From positions 83,609 to 147,608 of the forward strand of contig JBASRE010000029.1 of NCBI GenBank assembly GCA_049273695.1: 64,000 nucleotides of DNA, written 5' to 3'. Made by a program: the position numbers and the translations under genes. Of the stretch, positions 18,350-27,195 are shown piece by piece. The DNA is from UBA11740 sp049273695. Its GTDB lineage: Bacteria; Acidobacteriota; Blastocatellia; Pyrinomonadales; Pyrinomonadaceae. The notes below the pieces were generated by a model. The model had not been told where the DNA came from. It made no database searches and was given only the letters and a program-made list of their open reading frames with translations. Position 1 is the stretch's first letter; each line of letters starts with the position of its first letter.

Positions 18350-21316
18350 TTAAGGCGTAATACTCAGAATCGTGGCGTTGCTGGTCGCGCTTCCCATCTT
18401 CACAGTCAACGTCAAATTGTTCGGACCCGGCGATGGATTCAACGTCTGCAACTCGCCCGGCAGTCTCACGATAATGAACGACGCACTCAGCCCGGCAACG
18501 CCGGTGATCGGGCCGACGTTTTCTATCGGAAGTGTTCCATAACCGGCAATGCTTACGGTTAGAATGCCGGTCGCTAAATCAGCCTGAGTCATTCCCAGAT
18601 TCGAAGTGATCAAAATAACTCGCGTCGCACGGTCGCTCGGCGTCAGGTTCCATTCGTTCGTAAGTTTGAATGGCCCCTTGACGAAGGTCACTGAATCGAT
18701 CGCGACGGCAAAGCTTCCATTGCCTTCTTCAGTGAAGACGAGCGGCGCGTCCGGCGTGATTGTGCCCTGCGTTGAGCTGGGACTGCCGACGTTGTATCCG
18801 CTGCCGCTGGTAACGGTGAGCGTAACGTTTTCATCTCCTTCGAGCGTTGCATCGGGTGTTGGATCGAGCGTTACCGCCGCCGAGCTGCTGCCGGCGGACA
18901 GCGTCACGGTTCCAGCTGATGAATCGAAGGTCGTGGCTCCCGTCTGACTGTAGTCGGTGTTCAAGGTTGCGGTGCCGGCCACCGAGAAGTTCACCGTCAA
19001 CGCCCCTGTCGTCACGCCTGTACGGGTAAATGTGTAAACCAGATTTGGTGTGTCGCTCTCAGTCACAGATGTCGGCGACAATGTCACGATCACGTCCGTG
19101 TCATCGTTAGTGATCGTACCCGTGGCCGCGCCTGGACTGCCGATCGTGTAGCTCGCGTCGGCGGTCAACGTGAGAATGACAGTTTCGTCGGGTTCCACGG
19201 TTGAGTCGCTCGCCGGATCGACCGTCACGGTTGCCGTGTTATTGCCATTCGCGAAGGTGACTGAGCCGGTTGGCGGTGTAAAAGTAGTCGCACCCGTCTG
19301 CGCGTAATCACTGGCGTCGGCGGTTCCGCCTACCGAGAAGTTTACCGTCAGCGCCCCTGTCGTTACACCTGTGCGGGTAAACGTGTAAACCAGATTCGGC
19401 GTGTCGCTCTCAGTAACGGATAATGGCGACACCGTCACGCTCACGTCCGTGTCGTCGTTAGTAATCGTGCCGGTAGCGGCACTTGGACTGCCGACTATGT
19501 AACCAGAGCCGCCACTAACCGTAAGGCTGACAGTTTCGTCGAGTTCGACGGTTGAGTCGGTGCTCGGGTTGACCGTAACCGTTGCGGTAGAGCTGCCGTT
19601 CGCAAAGGTGACGGTGCCCGTTGGTGGTGTGAAAGTAGTCGCACCCGTCTGCGAATAGTCAGTAGTGGCGTCGGCGGTTCCGCCGACCGAGAAGTTTACC
19701 GCCAGGCTGCCGATGGTTGAGTTTCGCGTAAAGGTGAAATCGAGGTTCGTCGCGCCGTCTTCATTTGCTGATGATGGCGTCACAGCGACACTGACATTGG
19801 TCACGTCATCGTTATTGATCGTGCCGGTTGCCGAGGTGGGCGTACCGATGTTGTAGCCGGCACCCGCGGTGGTCGTCAGTATCACTGTCTCGTTTGGTTC
19901 GACCGCAAAGTCTGTCGTCGGATCGACAACTACCGTGGCACTTGGCTGATTCGCCGGGATCGTGACACTTCCGCTTTGCGAGATGCCGTAGTCGCTGCTG
20001 TCCGCTGTGCCGGTCGTCGAGAAACTCACCACCAGGGGGCTGCCGGTCGTGATCGAGCGGGTGAAAGTGTAGGTCAGCGAGCCGACCGCATCTTCGTTCA
20101 TCGCCGAAGGCGACACGGAAACGTTCACGGTCGGCAAACATGCGGTCGGGGGACCGCTCGGCGGTGTCAGTAGGAACGCATGCGTCTCGCCGTTAGACTT
20201 CAGGCCGTAGCCTACGATTTGGCCGCTGCTGTTGATTGAACGAGCGTCGCTAAGCCTGGTCCAGTCTGACGGGTTAGATACGAGTGACAACAGATCCTTC
20301 ATCTCGTTTGAATCCCCGTTGCCGTCGCCGTCGCCATTCAAATCCTGCCAAACGAATGCACGCCCATCGGACCCGTTATTATAGGAAGTGCCTACGACTT
20401 GAACCGAGCCGTTAACGATCGCCACGTTGTAAGCGGTGCTTCTCGTAGTTGCGGGCAACGTCCCCAAATCTTTCAGCCCGCCTCCATCAGTCCAAATGAA
20501 CGCATGCAAAGTCGGATTTGCATTTGAATCCGTGGCGGCTGCGCCAACGACATGATCCAATTCTGAGACCGCGTAAGCCACGCTCCTACTCCCCACGGCA
20601 AACACAGGAATGTCGACAAAAATGCCGTTGCGTAGGATGAAGCCGCGGAGCGTATCACTATCTTCACCAACAATAGCTCCCGCGTTGTTGATAGCGTACG
20701 GCTTGATAGAACCGTGCGCCGGTGAACCGCTGATAATCTGAAAGTTAGGATTTTGGTTGGGATCCCAGGTAAACCCCTCGAAGCCTCCGGTACCGCCGCT
20801 ACCGCCGTCGGATTGAACCCAGCCGACGATCCTGCCGCTATCGTTGACGTCCTCGGCTGAGCCTACTCTGCCAATTGGCAGGATTTCGTCCATTTCACCG
20901 CTGTCGCTAATGTTGTTGCCGTTGTCGTCGTGCCAGATAAAGGCGCGATTAGTGGATCCGTTGGTCGGTGAATAGCCAACAACCTGGCCGGAATTGTTTA
21001 AGCTGGTTGCGATGCCGTCGGTGGACAGTACGCCCAGGTCTGTCAACGGATCGATAGCTGAGGGTTTGAAGAAGGGCCGTTTCGAGCTGCTGGCATTCGT
21101 CGCATAACCGGCGATTTGGCCGCAGGAGTTAATCGCGAAAGCTTTCGATTCCAGCCCGCCCAGTCCAGGACTGCCGAGGTCGGTGATTGTATAGGTCGTA
21201 GGTGGACTTTGCGCTAGGGGGCGCGGCATGGGCGCGATCGACACCACGGCCACCGCGGTCAGCGACACGAGGGCTACTAGCCACGATTTAACACAACGAG
21301 GAAACGGTAATTTCAC
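18350..21316 (-). CDS. secreted HAF-repeat and Calx-beta protein with shared C-terminal domain
   Basis: About 988 residues from GTG 21316, which gives a good signal peptide; TTG 21349 is an alternative. Residues about 40-390 contain HAF-type repeats (A-x-x-I-N-x-x-G-Q-I-V-G-Y, at least six copies). Four Calx-beta domains follow (about 395-845), each ending in the TGTINNDD-like calcium motif; the third and fourth are almost identical at DNA level. The last about 130 residues are the shared C-terminal domain (SDRATRVILITSNLGM, GLSASFIIVRL). Calx-beta domains bind calcium in adhesion proteins; the protein is likely a large extracellular adhesin or matrix protein. It is co-oriented with the protease at 15884, 88 bp away. 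Confidence 0.87.
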   Translation of the reverse strand: MKLPFPRCVKSWLVALVSLTAVAVVSIAPMPRPLAQSPPTTYTITDLGSPGLGGLESKAFAINSCGQIAGYATNASSSKRPFFKPSAIDPLTDLGVLSTDGIATSLNNSGQVVGYSPTNGSTNRAFIWHDDNGNNISDSGEMDEILPIGRVGSAEDVNDSGRIVGWVQSDGGSGGTGGFEGFTWDPNQNPNFQIISGSPAHGSIKPYAINNAGAIVGEDSDTLRGFILRNGIFVDIPVFAVGSRSVAYAVSELDHVVGAAATDSNANPTLHAFIWTDGGGLKDLGTLPATTRSTAYNVAIVNGSVQVVGTSYNNGSDGRAFVWQDLNGDGDGNGDSNEMKDLLSLVSNPSDWTRLSDARSINSSGQIVGYGLKSNGETHAFLLTPPSGPPTACLPTVNVSVSPSAMNEDAVGSLTYTFTRSITTGSPLVVSFSTTGTADSSDYGISQSGSVTIPANQPSATVVVDPTTDFAVEPNETVILTTTAGAGYNIGTPTSATGTINNDDVTNVSVAVTPSSANEDGATNLDFTFTRNSTIGSLAVNFSVGGTADATTDYSQTGATTFTPPTGTVTFANGSSTATVTVNPSTDSTVELDETVSLTVSGGSGYIVGSPSAATGTITNDDTDVSVTVSPLSVTESDTPNLVYTFTRTGVTTGALTVNFSVGGTADASDYAQTGATTFTPPTGSVTFANGNNTATVTVDPASDSTVEPDETVILTLTADASYTIGSPGAATGTITNDDTDVIVTLSPTSVTESDTPNLVYTFTRTGVTTGALTVNFSVAGTATLNTDYSQTGATTFDSSAGTVTLSAGSSSAAVTLDPTPDATLEGDENVTLTVTSGSGYNVGSPSSTQGTITPDAPLVFTEEGNGSFAVAIDSVTFVKGPFKLTNEWNLTPSDRATRVILITSNLGMTQADLATGILTVSIAGYGTLPIENVGPITGVAGLSASFIIVRLPGELQTLNPSPGPNNLTLTVKMGSATSNATILSITP
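18760..20130. repeat. tandem Calx-beta coding repeats
   Basis: Four coding modules of roughly 340-350 bp. The clearest pair is 18990-19085 and 19338-19433, which differ at only a few, mostly synonymous, positions. This suggests recent duplication or gene conversion within the gene. Confidence 0.75.
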
Positions 21317-21466
21317 AACAACTAAAGCCGGGTCAAAACAGGAAAGCAAAGGCCAGCTCGATCAATCAGACGACCGCTGATGCGACGCTGAACCGGAGAG
21401 CATTTGCGTAAGAAACTTTAGCGGTCGGTCACGGACAAGTCAACCGTTGGATCAAGCGGGTTGAAT

Positions 21467-21613
21467 CTCATTAACACCTCGCTTTAGCGAGGTGCACACG
21501 CCCGACCGACTTCTGATTCAGCCGTTTCAACGGCTTGGATGAAAAGCCGTTAAAACGGCTACGGAATCCCCACGCTGACGAAACAGCGCGCTCAAGCGCG
21601 GTGTGAATGAGAC
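21467..21613. repeat. multi-hairpin element (CACCTCGC type)
   Basis: Contains hairpins CACCTCGC-TTTA-GCGAGGTG (21475-21494), AGCCGTTTCAACGGCT (21520-21535), AGCCGTTAAAACGGCT (21545-21560) and GCGCGCTCAAGCGCG. The left end TCTCATTAACAC and right end GTGTGAATGAGA are inverted repeats with one mismatch. The same right end and first hairpin recur at 29546-29676. It separates the HAF protein gene from the glycosyltransferase downstream. Confidence 0.75.
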
Positions 21614-21622
21614 ACAGGTACT

Positions 21623-22750
21623 TCATATCTTTGGGAGCAGCCCTTCGTAAACCTTTAGAGTTAATTTCGCCGTCTCTTCCCAAGTGAACCGCGCTGCATG
21701 TTCGATGCCGGATCGGGGCGGCCGGTTGCGCTCATTTGGGTTCTCAAGCAGCGTGGCGATGACCTTCGCCAACGCGCGCTCGTCAGTGGGTTCGAACAGA
21801 TGAGCATGGGCGCCGAGATTTTCGACATGCGCCGCGATGCGACTGGCGATGACGGGGGCCCCGCAAGCCAGGGCTTCGAGCGGCGGGAGGCCGAATCCTT
21901 CGTACAACGACGGAGAGACAAACGCTGTGCAAGACGAATAAAGCGCGCGCAGATCTTCGTCGCCGACGTAGCCGGTCACGCGCAGCCGTTCGCCAAAGTT
22001 CGCATCAGCGACCGCACGATCGAATTCACCGGTCAGCCATCCCTTTGGTCCCGCGATCACCAGCTGCGGCTGGTGCTCAGTGTTTCGCAGCAACTCAGCG
22101 AAGGCGCGCACCAGCGTGATGAGATTCTTACGAGGCTCAATCGTTCCCACAAACAGGATGAAGTTATCGGCGATGCCCAGCCGTCGTTTGACCTCCAACG
22201 TTTCACTTGCGGGCATCGGCTGAAAAGTCTTGCGCGGCGCCGCAGGTGTGACGGCGACGATGTCCGGATTTATTTGGAATCGCTCGATCACTTCGCGCTT
22301 CACGGCTGCGGTCGGTGTGATGATGCGCGCCGCAGAGCGCATCATGATTCGCAATCGCCGGCGCCCGCGGGTCGCTAATCGTCTCTCGTGCGTCTCGGGG
22401 TGGCTGAAGATCGAAAGGTCATGCACGGTTAGAACGTTTCGTTCGCGATTGCGAAGCGGAACTTCGTAATTCGTTCCGTGGAACAAATCGAGCTCGGCGC
22501 GCCGCACGTAAGCCGGCAGACCGATCGCCCACCAACGGCGTGTGAAGACATTCGTCTTGACGCTGACGGCCCGCAGATTCGGAATTTGGTTGATGTGCTC
22601 CAACACCTCGGGTGGGTAGGCGGCCGGTGCAATCAGGTCGAAGGAATGCTGCGGTGCGAGCCGCGCCAACTCAAGCGCCAGCTCAAACGTGTAGCGTGCG
22701 ACGCCCGTTTTCGGCCAAACCAGAGGGTATCCGTCCAATCCAATCCGCAT
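21623..22750 (-). CDS. GT4-family glycosyltransferase
   Basis: 375 residues from ATG 22750 (MRIGLDGYPLVWPKTGVARY); an open stretch of 50 codons upstream has no family similarity and is not counted. The GT-B pattern is complete: G-x-G-R-Y acceptor loop, FVGTIEPRKNLITLVRAF, VTGYVGDEDLRALYSSC, and the donor motif PSLYEGFGLPPLEALACGAP with the E-x7-E pair. It resembles mannosyltransferases of exopolysaccharide clusters. It stands alone between secreted-protein genes and is divergent from the matrixin gene at 22905. Its C-terminus lies next to a hairpin element. Confidence 0.9.
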   Translation of the reverse strand: MRIGLDGYPLVWPKTGVARYTFELALELARLAPQHSFDLIAPAAYPPEVLEHINQIPNLRAVSVKTNVFTRRWWAIGLPAYVRRAELDLFHGTNYEVPLRNRERNVLTVHDLSIFSHPETHERRLATRGRRRLRIMMRSAARIITPTAAVKREVIERFQINPDIVAVTPAAPRKTFQPMPASETLEVKRRLGIADNFILFVGTIEPRKNLITLVRAFAELLRNTEHQPQLVIAGPKGWLTGEFDRAVADANFGERLRVTGYVGDEDLRALYSSCTAFVSPSLYEGFGLPPLEALACGAPVIASRIAAHVENLGAHAHLFEPTDERALAKVIATLLENPNERNRPPRSGIEHAARFTWEETAKLTLKVYEGLLPKI

Positions 22751-22904
22751 ACATGGGTCGCGCCAGTTGCCAGCTTGCGCAGGGAATTTCTGGCCCCGAG
22801 ACAATACCATTGCCGGCGCAAGATTTCCGCAGACCTGCCGGGCTTGACGTGATAAGATGCCCGGGCTCCCCGGCGTTGACCTGCCTCGCTCTATCAGCAA
22901 TCAG

Positions 22905-24272
22905 ATGATCCGCAAAGCACCCGGCATCGTCATCCTCCTGGTCGCAGTCATCGCGGCGCTGGTTCCTTCTGCGGCGTCCTCTTCATTTGAATCCCTGGAA
23001 GCTTCGCGCGAATCTTTAGAAGCTTCGCGGCCCGGCTCGCATCGTTGGGTGCGCAGCCCGCTCATTGTCTCGTTTTCCAATTCGTTGAATGTGCCGTCCT
23101 CGAACATCAAGTCGGGCAGCGACGTCGTGGGCGCCCTGCGGCGAGCGCTGCAAAGCTGGACTGCGGTTGCCGACGTGCAATTCTTCGAAGCGGCCTCGAA
23201 TGCCGAAACGATCAGTCCTCCGTCCGAAGGCGACGGAGTCAATCTGATTTCCAATTCGAACGCGAACGCCTCACTGTTTGCATCGTCAGATGCGCCCGCA
23301 CGGACGCGCGTGTTTCATGATTCAGGAGGCGCGATCGTTGAAGCCGACATCGCTTTAAATCCGACAACGCTGTTTTCGACTGACGGAACCGTTGGCACTT
23401 ACGATTTGGAATCGACGTTCGTGCATGAGATTGGACACTTGCTTGGCCTTGAACACTCAGCGGTCATCGGCGCGACCATGCAGCCGCGCCAGGCAAAGAA
23501 CGGCACCTATGATCGGCCGGCGTTCAGCCAGCGCACATTGTCGGACGACGACGTAACGCAAGCACGCGCTCTCTATGGCCCGACGGGCGCATCGATTGCC
23601 GGACGAGTGATGACGAACACGTCGGGGCGCAGTCGCGTAATCTTCGGCGCGCACTTCTTCGCAGAAGATGTCGCCAGCGGCCGCGTCGTGGCGAGCAGCG
23701 TGAGCTCGGCTTCAGGTCAGTATCGGATCGCCGGTTTGCGCGCCGGCGTTTACCGCGTCTTCGCTCAGCCGCTTGTAGGACCGGTCGCGGCGATGGACAT
23801 AGGAGCGAGCGGCAGAACTTTTGGTTTGACCGACACCACGCCGGCGTTTCGCAGTTTTGTCGCGAGTAACTCGACGCCGTCCCAGTCGCTTAACGTCAGC
23901 TCTAATGTAAATCTGAAGTTAGGCTTTTTAGTTTTTTCCGCGGCGCCGGCGTTGACGCCGCGACTGATCGGAATGAACAGCGAATTGTCCACGGCGCCTT
24001 TGCCCCTGCGACCCGGTGAGACATTCACGATTTACGTCGCGGGCGAAGGGATCGACGATATTTCACTCGAAGGAATTTCGTTCAGTTCGTCTCTTATCCG
24101 CATTATTCCTGAGTCGTTGCGCGAGATTGCCTTCGACGTCTCATATCCCGTGATTGCGTTTGACGCTACTGTCGATGGCCGTATTCAGCCGGGCGACTAC
24201 ACGATTCGCCTGCAATCGCGCCGCGGGGAACTCGCCTTTCTGCCCGGCGCGGTCACCATCGAGGGGCCCTGA
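22905..24272 (+). CDS. secreted matrixin-like metalloprotease
   Basis: 456 residues from ATG 22905; an in-frame ATG at 22857 would add 16 residues before the signal peptide (IVILLVAVIAALVPSAASS). A short duplication, SLEASRESLEASR, follows the signal. The catalytic domain has HEIGHLLGLEHS at 174-185 (HExxHxxGxxH) and a downstream ATMQP Met-turn, the M10A matrixin signature. Residues about 235-310 look like a carboxypeptidase-regulatory-type beta sandwich (SIAGRVMTN, YRIAGLRAGVYRVFA). The last 100 residues are an IPT/Ig-like domain different from the shared domain of the neighbouring proteases. Exported peptidase. Confidence 0.85.
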   Translation: MIRKAPGIVILLVAVIAALVPSAASSSFESLEASRESLEASRPGSHRWVRSPLIVSFSNSLNVPSSNIKSGSDVVGALRRALQSWTAVADVQFFEAASNAETISPPSEGDGVNLISNSNANASLFASSDAPARTRVFHDSGGAIVEADIALNPTTLFSTDGTVGTYDLESTFVHEIGHLLGLEHSAVIGATMQPRQAKNGTYDRPAFSQRTLSDDDVTQARALYGPTGASIAGRVMTNTSGRSRVIFGAHFFAEDVASGRVVASSVSSASGQYRIAGLRAGVYRVFAQPLVGPVAAMDIGASGRTFGLTDTTPAFRSFVASNSTPSQSLNVSSNVNLKLGFLVFSAAPALTPRLIGMNSELSTAPLPLRPGETFTIYVAGEGIDDISLEGISFSSSLIRIIPESLREIAFDVSYPVIAFDATVDGRIQPGDYTIRLQSRRGELAFLPGAVTIEGP

Positions 24273-24457
24273 TCGCGTTTCGAGGGCGCGATTTTCCAGC
24301 CAAGGGGCTTGCCTTTAGAACTGCGCCAGCGTTAACATTCCCGCCGTCGAAACGACAAACGTTCATAAAGCACTCGCCCGGCTAAGGCAGGCGATTACGG
24401 CAGCGGCTTTTTCTGGTAGCTTAATATCCGAAAGACCTTAGACGCGGAGGTTTCCTT

Positions 24458-24667
24458 ATGGTTGATCTTCTCCTGTCAGTGGTAGGTCTGGGCTCGCTGG
24501 GTGGCGCGATTTTCACGTTCTACAAATTCGTCACCGACACAACGCCCAGCGGTGGCAAGATGATGGGTTGGGCATCGCTGGCGTTAGCGATCGTTTTCTG
24601 CGCCTGCGCCCTTTTGCTCTTCCTGCGCCACGTGAATAAGGAAGAAGAGATTCACATCACCCAGTAA
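24458..24667 (+). CDS. small two-helix membrane protein
   Basis: 69 residues with a good GGAGGT ribosome site 7 bases before ATG 24458. Two hydrophobic helices (about residues 4-22 and 34-55) are joined by a short polar loop, and the tail is charged (RHVNKEEEIHITQ). I recognise no family. A small inner-membrane protein, possibly a subunit or regulator of something outside the window. Confidence 0.65.
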   Translation: MVDLLLSVVGLGSLGGAIFTFYKFVTDTTPSGGKMMGWASLALAIVFCACALLLFLRHVNKEEEIHITQ

Positions 24668-24802
24668 GAGCTTGCAAGAATTAAGTGACCCCTCGAGAGT
24701 CCCGGCCGGCGGGGATTATCACGAACATTCGGCAGCGAATGGTTGGTGTGGATTTCGACGAACCTTAGGGTTCGCGCGGCGAACGCCGGTTCCAGGAATA
24801 AA

Positions 24803-24855
24803 GACGACCGTTTGCGAACGCAGCAACCGCTCGGCGCAAGCGGTCGTTTTGTGAA
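24803..24855 (+). terminator. possible terminator
   Basis: ACGACCG ... CGGTCGT with additional pairing of TTGCG and CGCAA in the loop, followed by TTTT at 24850-24853. Lies between two small membrane-protein genes. Confidence 0.55.
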
Positions 24856-24914
24856 GAGTTGGCTGAAGAGCTATCAGCTGACAGCTATCAGCCAATTTCG
24901 AGAGGACGATACCT

Positions 24915-25277
24915 ATGCTGACACCTTTGGCGTTTCTGATGTTTCAAGAAGGGATGCGGGCCACGCGGCCGACGTACTTCGCCCCGGTGTTCGTGGGCTT
25001 GTTGGTAGCCGGCGGCATCGCCTGGTTGATTGCCTCGGTGCTTGGCTTCGCCCGGGCGCGTGCGTTCGGCGCCTCGACGCGTTGGTTCAGCTTTGCCGCC
25101 GTCTCTCTTCTGCTGTATCACATCTATTGGGTCATCGTGGGGTTCGTTGCGATTCTTGGCGCGCAGCAGAATGACTTCGATTCGGTGCTGGTGGCCGGCG
25201 CGTTTCTAAATGTCTTTGTGTTGGTGGGCGCCATCTGCGCGATTATGGGATTCGTCCGGCTTACGAATCCACGGTGA
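24915..25277 (+). CDS. small membrane protein of unknown function
   Basis: 120 residues with an AGAGGA ribosome site. Three to four hydrophobic helices (about 18-40, 50-80, 88-112) and almost no soluble part. No family recognised. It is followed at once by a tandem hairpin array at 25298-25390 and then the GH5-like gene. Confidence 0.65.
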   Translation: MLTPLAFLMFQEGMRATRPTYFAPVFVGLLVAGGIAWLIASVLGFARARAFGASTRWFSFAAVSLLLYHIYWVIVGFVAILGAQQNDFDSVLVAGAFLNVFVLVGAICAIMGFVRLTNPR

Positions 25278-25297
25278 GGTACGCGCGCCTCCGGCGC

Positions 25298-25390
25298 GCA
25301 GCACGCCAGCGGCGTGCGTACCCATAAAGTGCAGCACGCCAGGAGGCGTGCGTACCCATAAAGTGCAGCACGCCAGGAGACGTGCGTACC
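25298..25390. repeat. three tandem hairpin units upstream of the GH5-like gene
   Basis: Unit GCAGCACGCC-AGGAG-GCGTGCGTACCC plus ATAAAGT occurs at 25298-25330, 25331-25364 and 25365-25390 (the last lacks the tail). Each unit forms a stem GCACGC/GCGTGC. A related hairpin GCGCGCCTCCGGCGCGC precedes it at 25283-25299. The array ends 7 bases before the next start codon. Confidence 0.8.
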
Positions 25391-25397
25391 GAATTTG

Positions 25398-27182
25398 ATG
25401 ATTAAGCGATTATTTGTCGCCGCGTCTGCTTTGCTTGCAGTCGCGGCGATTGTGTTTGTGTTTTCAAGTTGGCGCGGCGGAACAGGTTCCGCGCCCCGCG
25501 GATTTGTGCGCGCAAACGGCGTCCGTTTCGTAGTCGATGGCAAGCCGTTCCGTTTCGTCGGCGCGAACGTCGATGTGATGTTTCAACAGCAGACGCGCGC
25601 GGCCATGCCTGAGATGCTGCGGGTGTCGGCGTCCTCAGGAATGAAGGTTGTGCGTATCTGGGCCTCAGGCGAAGGCGGCCTGGAAGATGTTCAGCCGGCC
25701 AACAACTGGCGGCGCGATCGCTGGTTTCGGCGCACCCCAACCGAGTGGAACGAAGCTGAGTTTGTTTTTCTCGACAGGACGATTGCTGAGGCGGCCCGCC
25801 ACGGTTTGAAAGTGCAGATTTGCCTGGCGAACTGGTGGCGCGACACTGGTGGTGTGACTCAGTATCTGCGCTGGGCCGGAATCAACGGCGCCGATGATGA
25901 CAACTATCCTTATGGCATCAACGACGAAAAGGCGATGTTGTTCTACACGAACGAAACCACCAGGCGCCTTTACCGCGAACACGTCGAGAAAATCGTCGGC
26001 CGCCGCAACACTGTGACCGGAGTCATGTACCGCGACGACCCCAACATTTTTGGTTACGAGTTGATGAACGAAGCGCGCTGTCTGACCGGTCGCTGGGACG
26101 AGCGGCGGGCATGGATTACCGAGATGAGCGCGTATGTGAAGTCACTCGATCCAAATCACGTCTTGGCTCCGGGCGTGTGGGGCTATCGCACCGCGGCCGA
26201 ACGCCGCGAGTGGTTGAAGGATCACGCGGTGGCAAATATCGATTACGTCGACGTTCATAACTATCCCCGCGATGACGACGACAGTTTTGTCGATTCACCA
26301 AAGGCGCTCGGTGAATTCATCGCTAACCGGGTCTCTGCGGCTGCGATGCTCCAGAAGCCTCTGGTGTTCGGCGAATTCGGTGTACCGCACGACGGCTTTA
26401 AAGGCGCGTCACTACTCGAATGGTACCGGGCGTTTTTCGAGTACACCGCACGCGACGGCGCCAGTGGCGCGATGTTCTGGATTCTCACGCCGGAACCGAC
26501 GCGTGGTTACGGCGTGACGTACACCACGAGTCGAGATGCGGCATTGCTCGCGGAGATTCGCGGCGCGTCGCACGCGTTTTCCTCACTGATGAACGCGACG
26601 CCGCCACCGGGTCTGCTCGACGCCGGCAAGCACCTCGTGCCGCGGCAATTTGCCTTCGTGCGCAACCAAGCAGACGAAAGCGTTCGGCCGCAGATCATTT
26701 ACGAGCAGGATGGACGCGTGCTCTACAAGTTTGCGCCTGAGACGGTCGTCGGCGGACGGTTCGAAAAGCTTGGCGGTGGGCCGGGTTACATCTGGGGTGG
26801 AGGCGTTGGCTATTTCGAATTCATGGTGCCGGCTCGCGAGACCCGCCGGCGCGTTGGCGAGATCGTTGTACGCGCGCACATTCAACCAGTAATGCCGACC
26901 GACGCGAAGACTGATTGGATTCGCACTCGCGTCACTTTGTTTGTGAACGGAACGAAGATCGACTCTCGACTGATCACGTGGGAAGACACAGCCGCGCCCC
27001 AGATTCAGGAATGGAAGATTGATTCGTTGAGCCCGCGCCTGCGTGCCGCTCGCGGCCTGCCCTTTACCGTTCGATTCGAAGTGACGCCCGAGGCGGATTG
27101 GCTTTACGGCGTGAACATCTCGAACTGGCCCGAGGGTTACGACTCGAAAGGCGCAGCGCCGGTTGAAGTTGAACTGCGATAA
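25398..27182 (+). CDS. GH5-like glycoside hydrolase (mannanase type), secreted
   Basis: 594 residues from ATG 25398; the codon before it is TTG. An N-terminal hydrophobic segment (residues 5-24) is a signal peptide or anchor. The clan-A barrel is recognisable by FVRANGVRFVVDGKPFRFVG, the strand-4 motif YELMNEARC with acid/base Glu about 225, VDVHNYP, and the strand-7 motif VFGEFGVP with nucleophile Glu about 326. This is the pattern of GH5 endo-beta-mannanases and relatives. Residues about 420-594 form a beta-sandwich accessory domain, perhaps carbohydrate-binding. It probably cleaves beta-mannan-like glycans outside the cytoplasm; substrate is inferred from family only. Confidence 0.85.
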   Translation: MIKRLFVAASALLAVAAIVFVFSSWRGGTGSAPRGFVRANGVRFVVDGKPFRFVGANVDVMFQQQTRAAMPEMLRVSASSGMKVVRIWASGEGGLEDVQPANNWRRDRWFRRTPTEWNEAEFVFLDRTIAEAARHGLKVQICLANWWRDTGGVTQYLRWAGINGADDDNYPYGINDEKAMLFYTNETTRRLYREHVEKIVGRRNTVTGVMYRDDPNIFGYELMNEARCLTGRWDERRAWITEMSAYVKSLDPNHVLAPGVWGYRTAAERREWLKDHAVANIDYVDVHNYPRDDDDSFVDSPKALGEFIANRVSAAAMLQKPLVFGEFGVPHDGFKGASLLEWYRAFFEYTARDGASGAMFWILTPEPTRGYGVTYTTSRDAALLAEIRGASHAFSSLMNATPPPGLLDAGKHLVPRQFAFVRNQADESVRPQIIYEQDGRVLYKFAPETVVGGRFEKLGGGPGYIWGGGVGYFEFMVPARETRRRVGEIVVRAHIQPVMPTDAKTDWIRTRVTLFVNGTKIDSRLITWEDTAAPQIQEWKIDSLSPRLRAARGLPFTVRFEVTPEADWLYGVNISNWPEGYDSKGAAPVEVELR

Positions 27183-27195
27183 GCAGTGCGGTGAA

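Noticed and set aside
18760..20130. Tandem DNA repeats as a mobile or CRISPR-like structure
   Set aside because: They are the coding DNA of repeated Calx-beta domains with frame preserved.
21467..21613. Insertion sequence at the hairpin element
   Set aside because: Too short for a transposase and no target duplication can be seen; it is a non-autonomous repeat at most.
25298..25390. Possible CRISPR array of three tandem repeats
   Set aside because: Units are adjacent with constant short tails, not separated by unique 30-40 bp spacers, and no cas genes are present.
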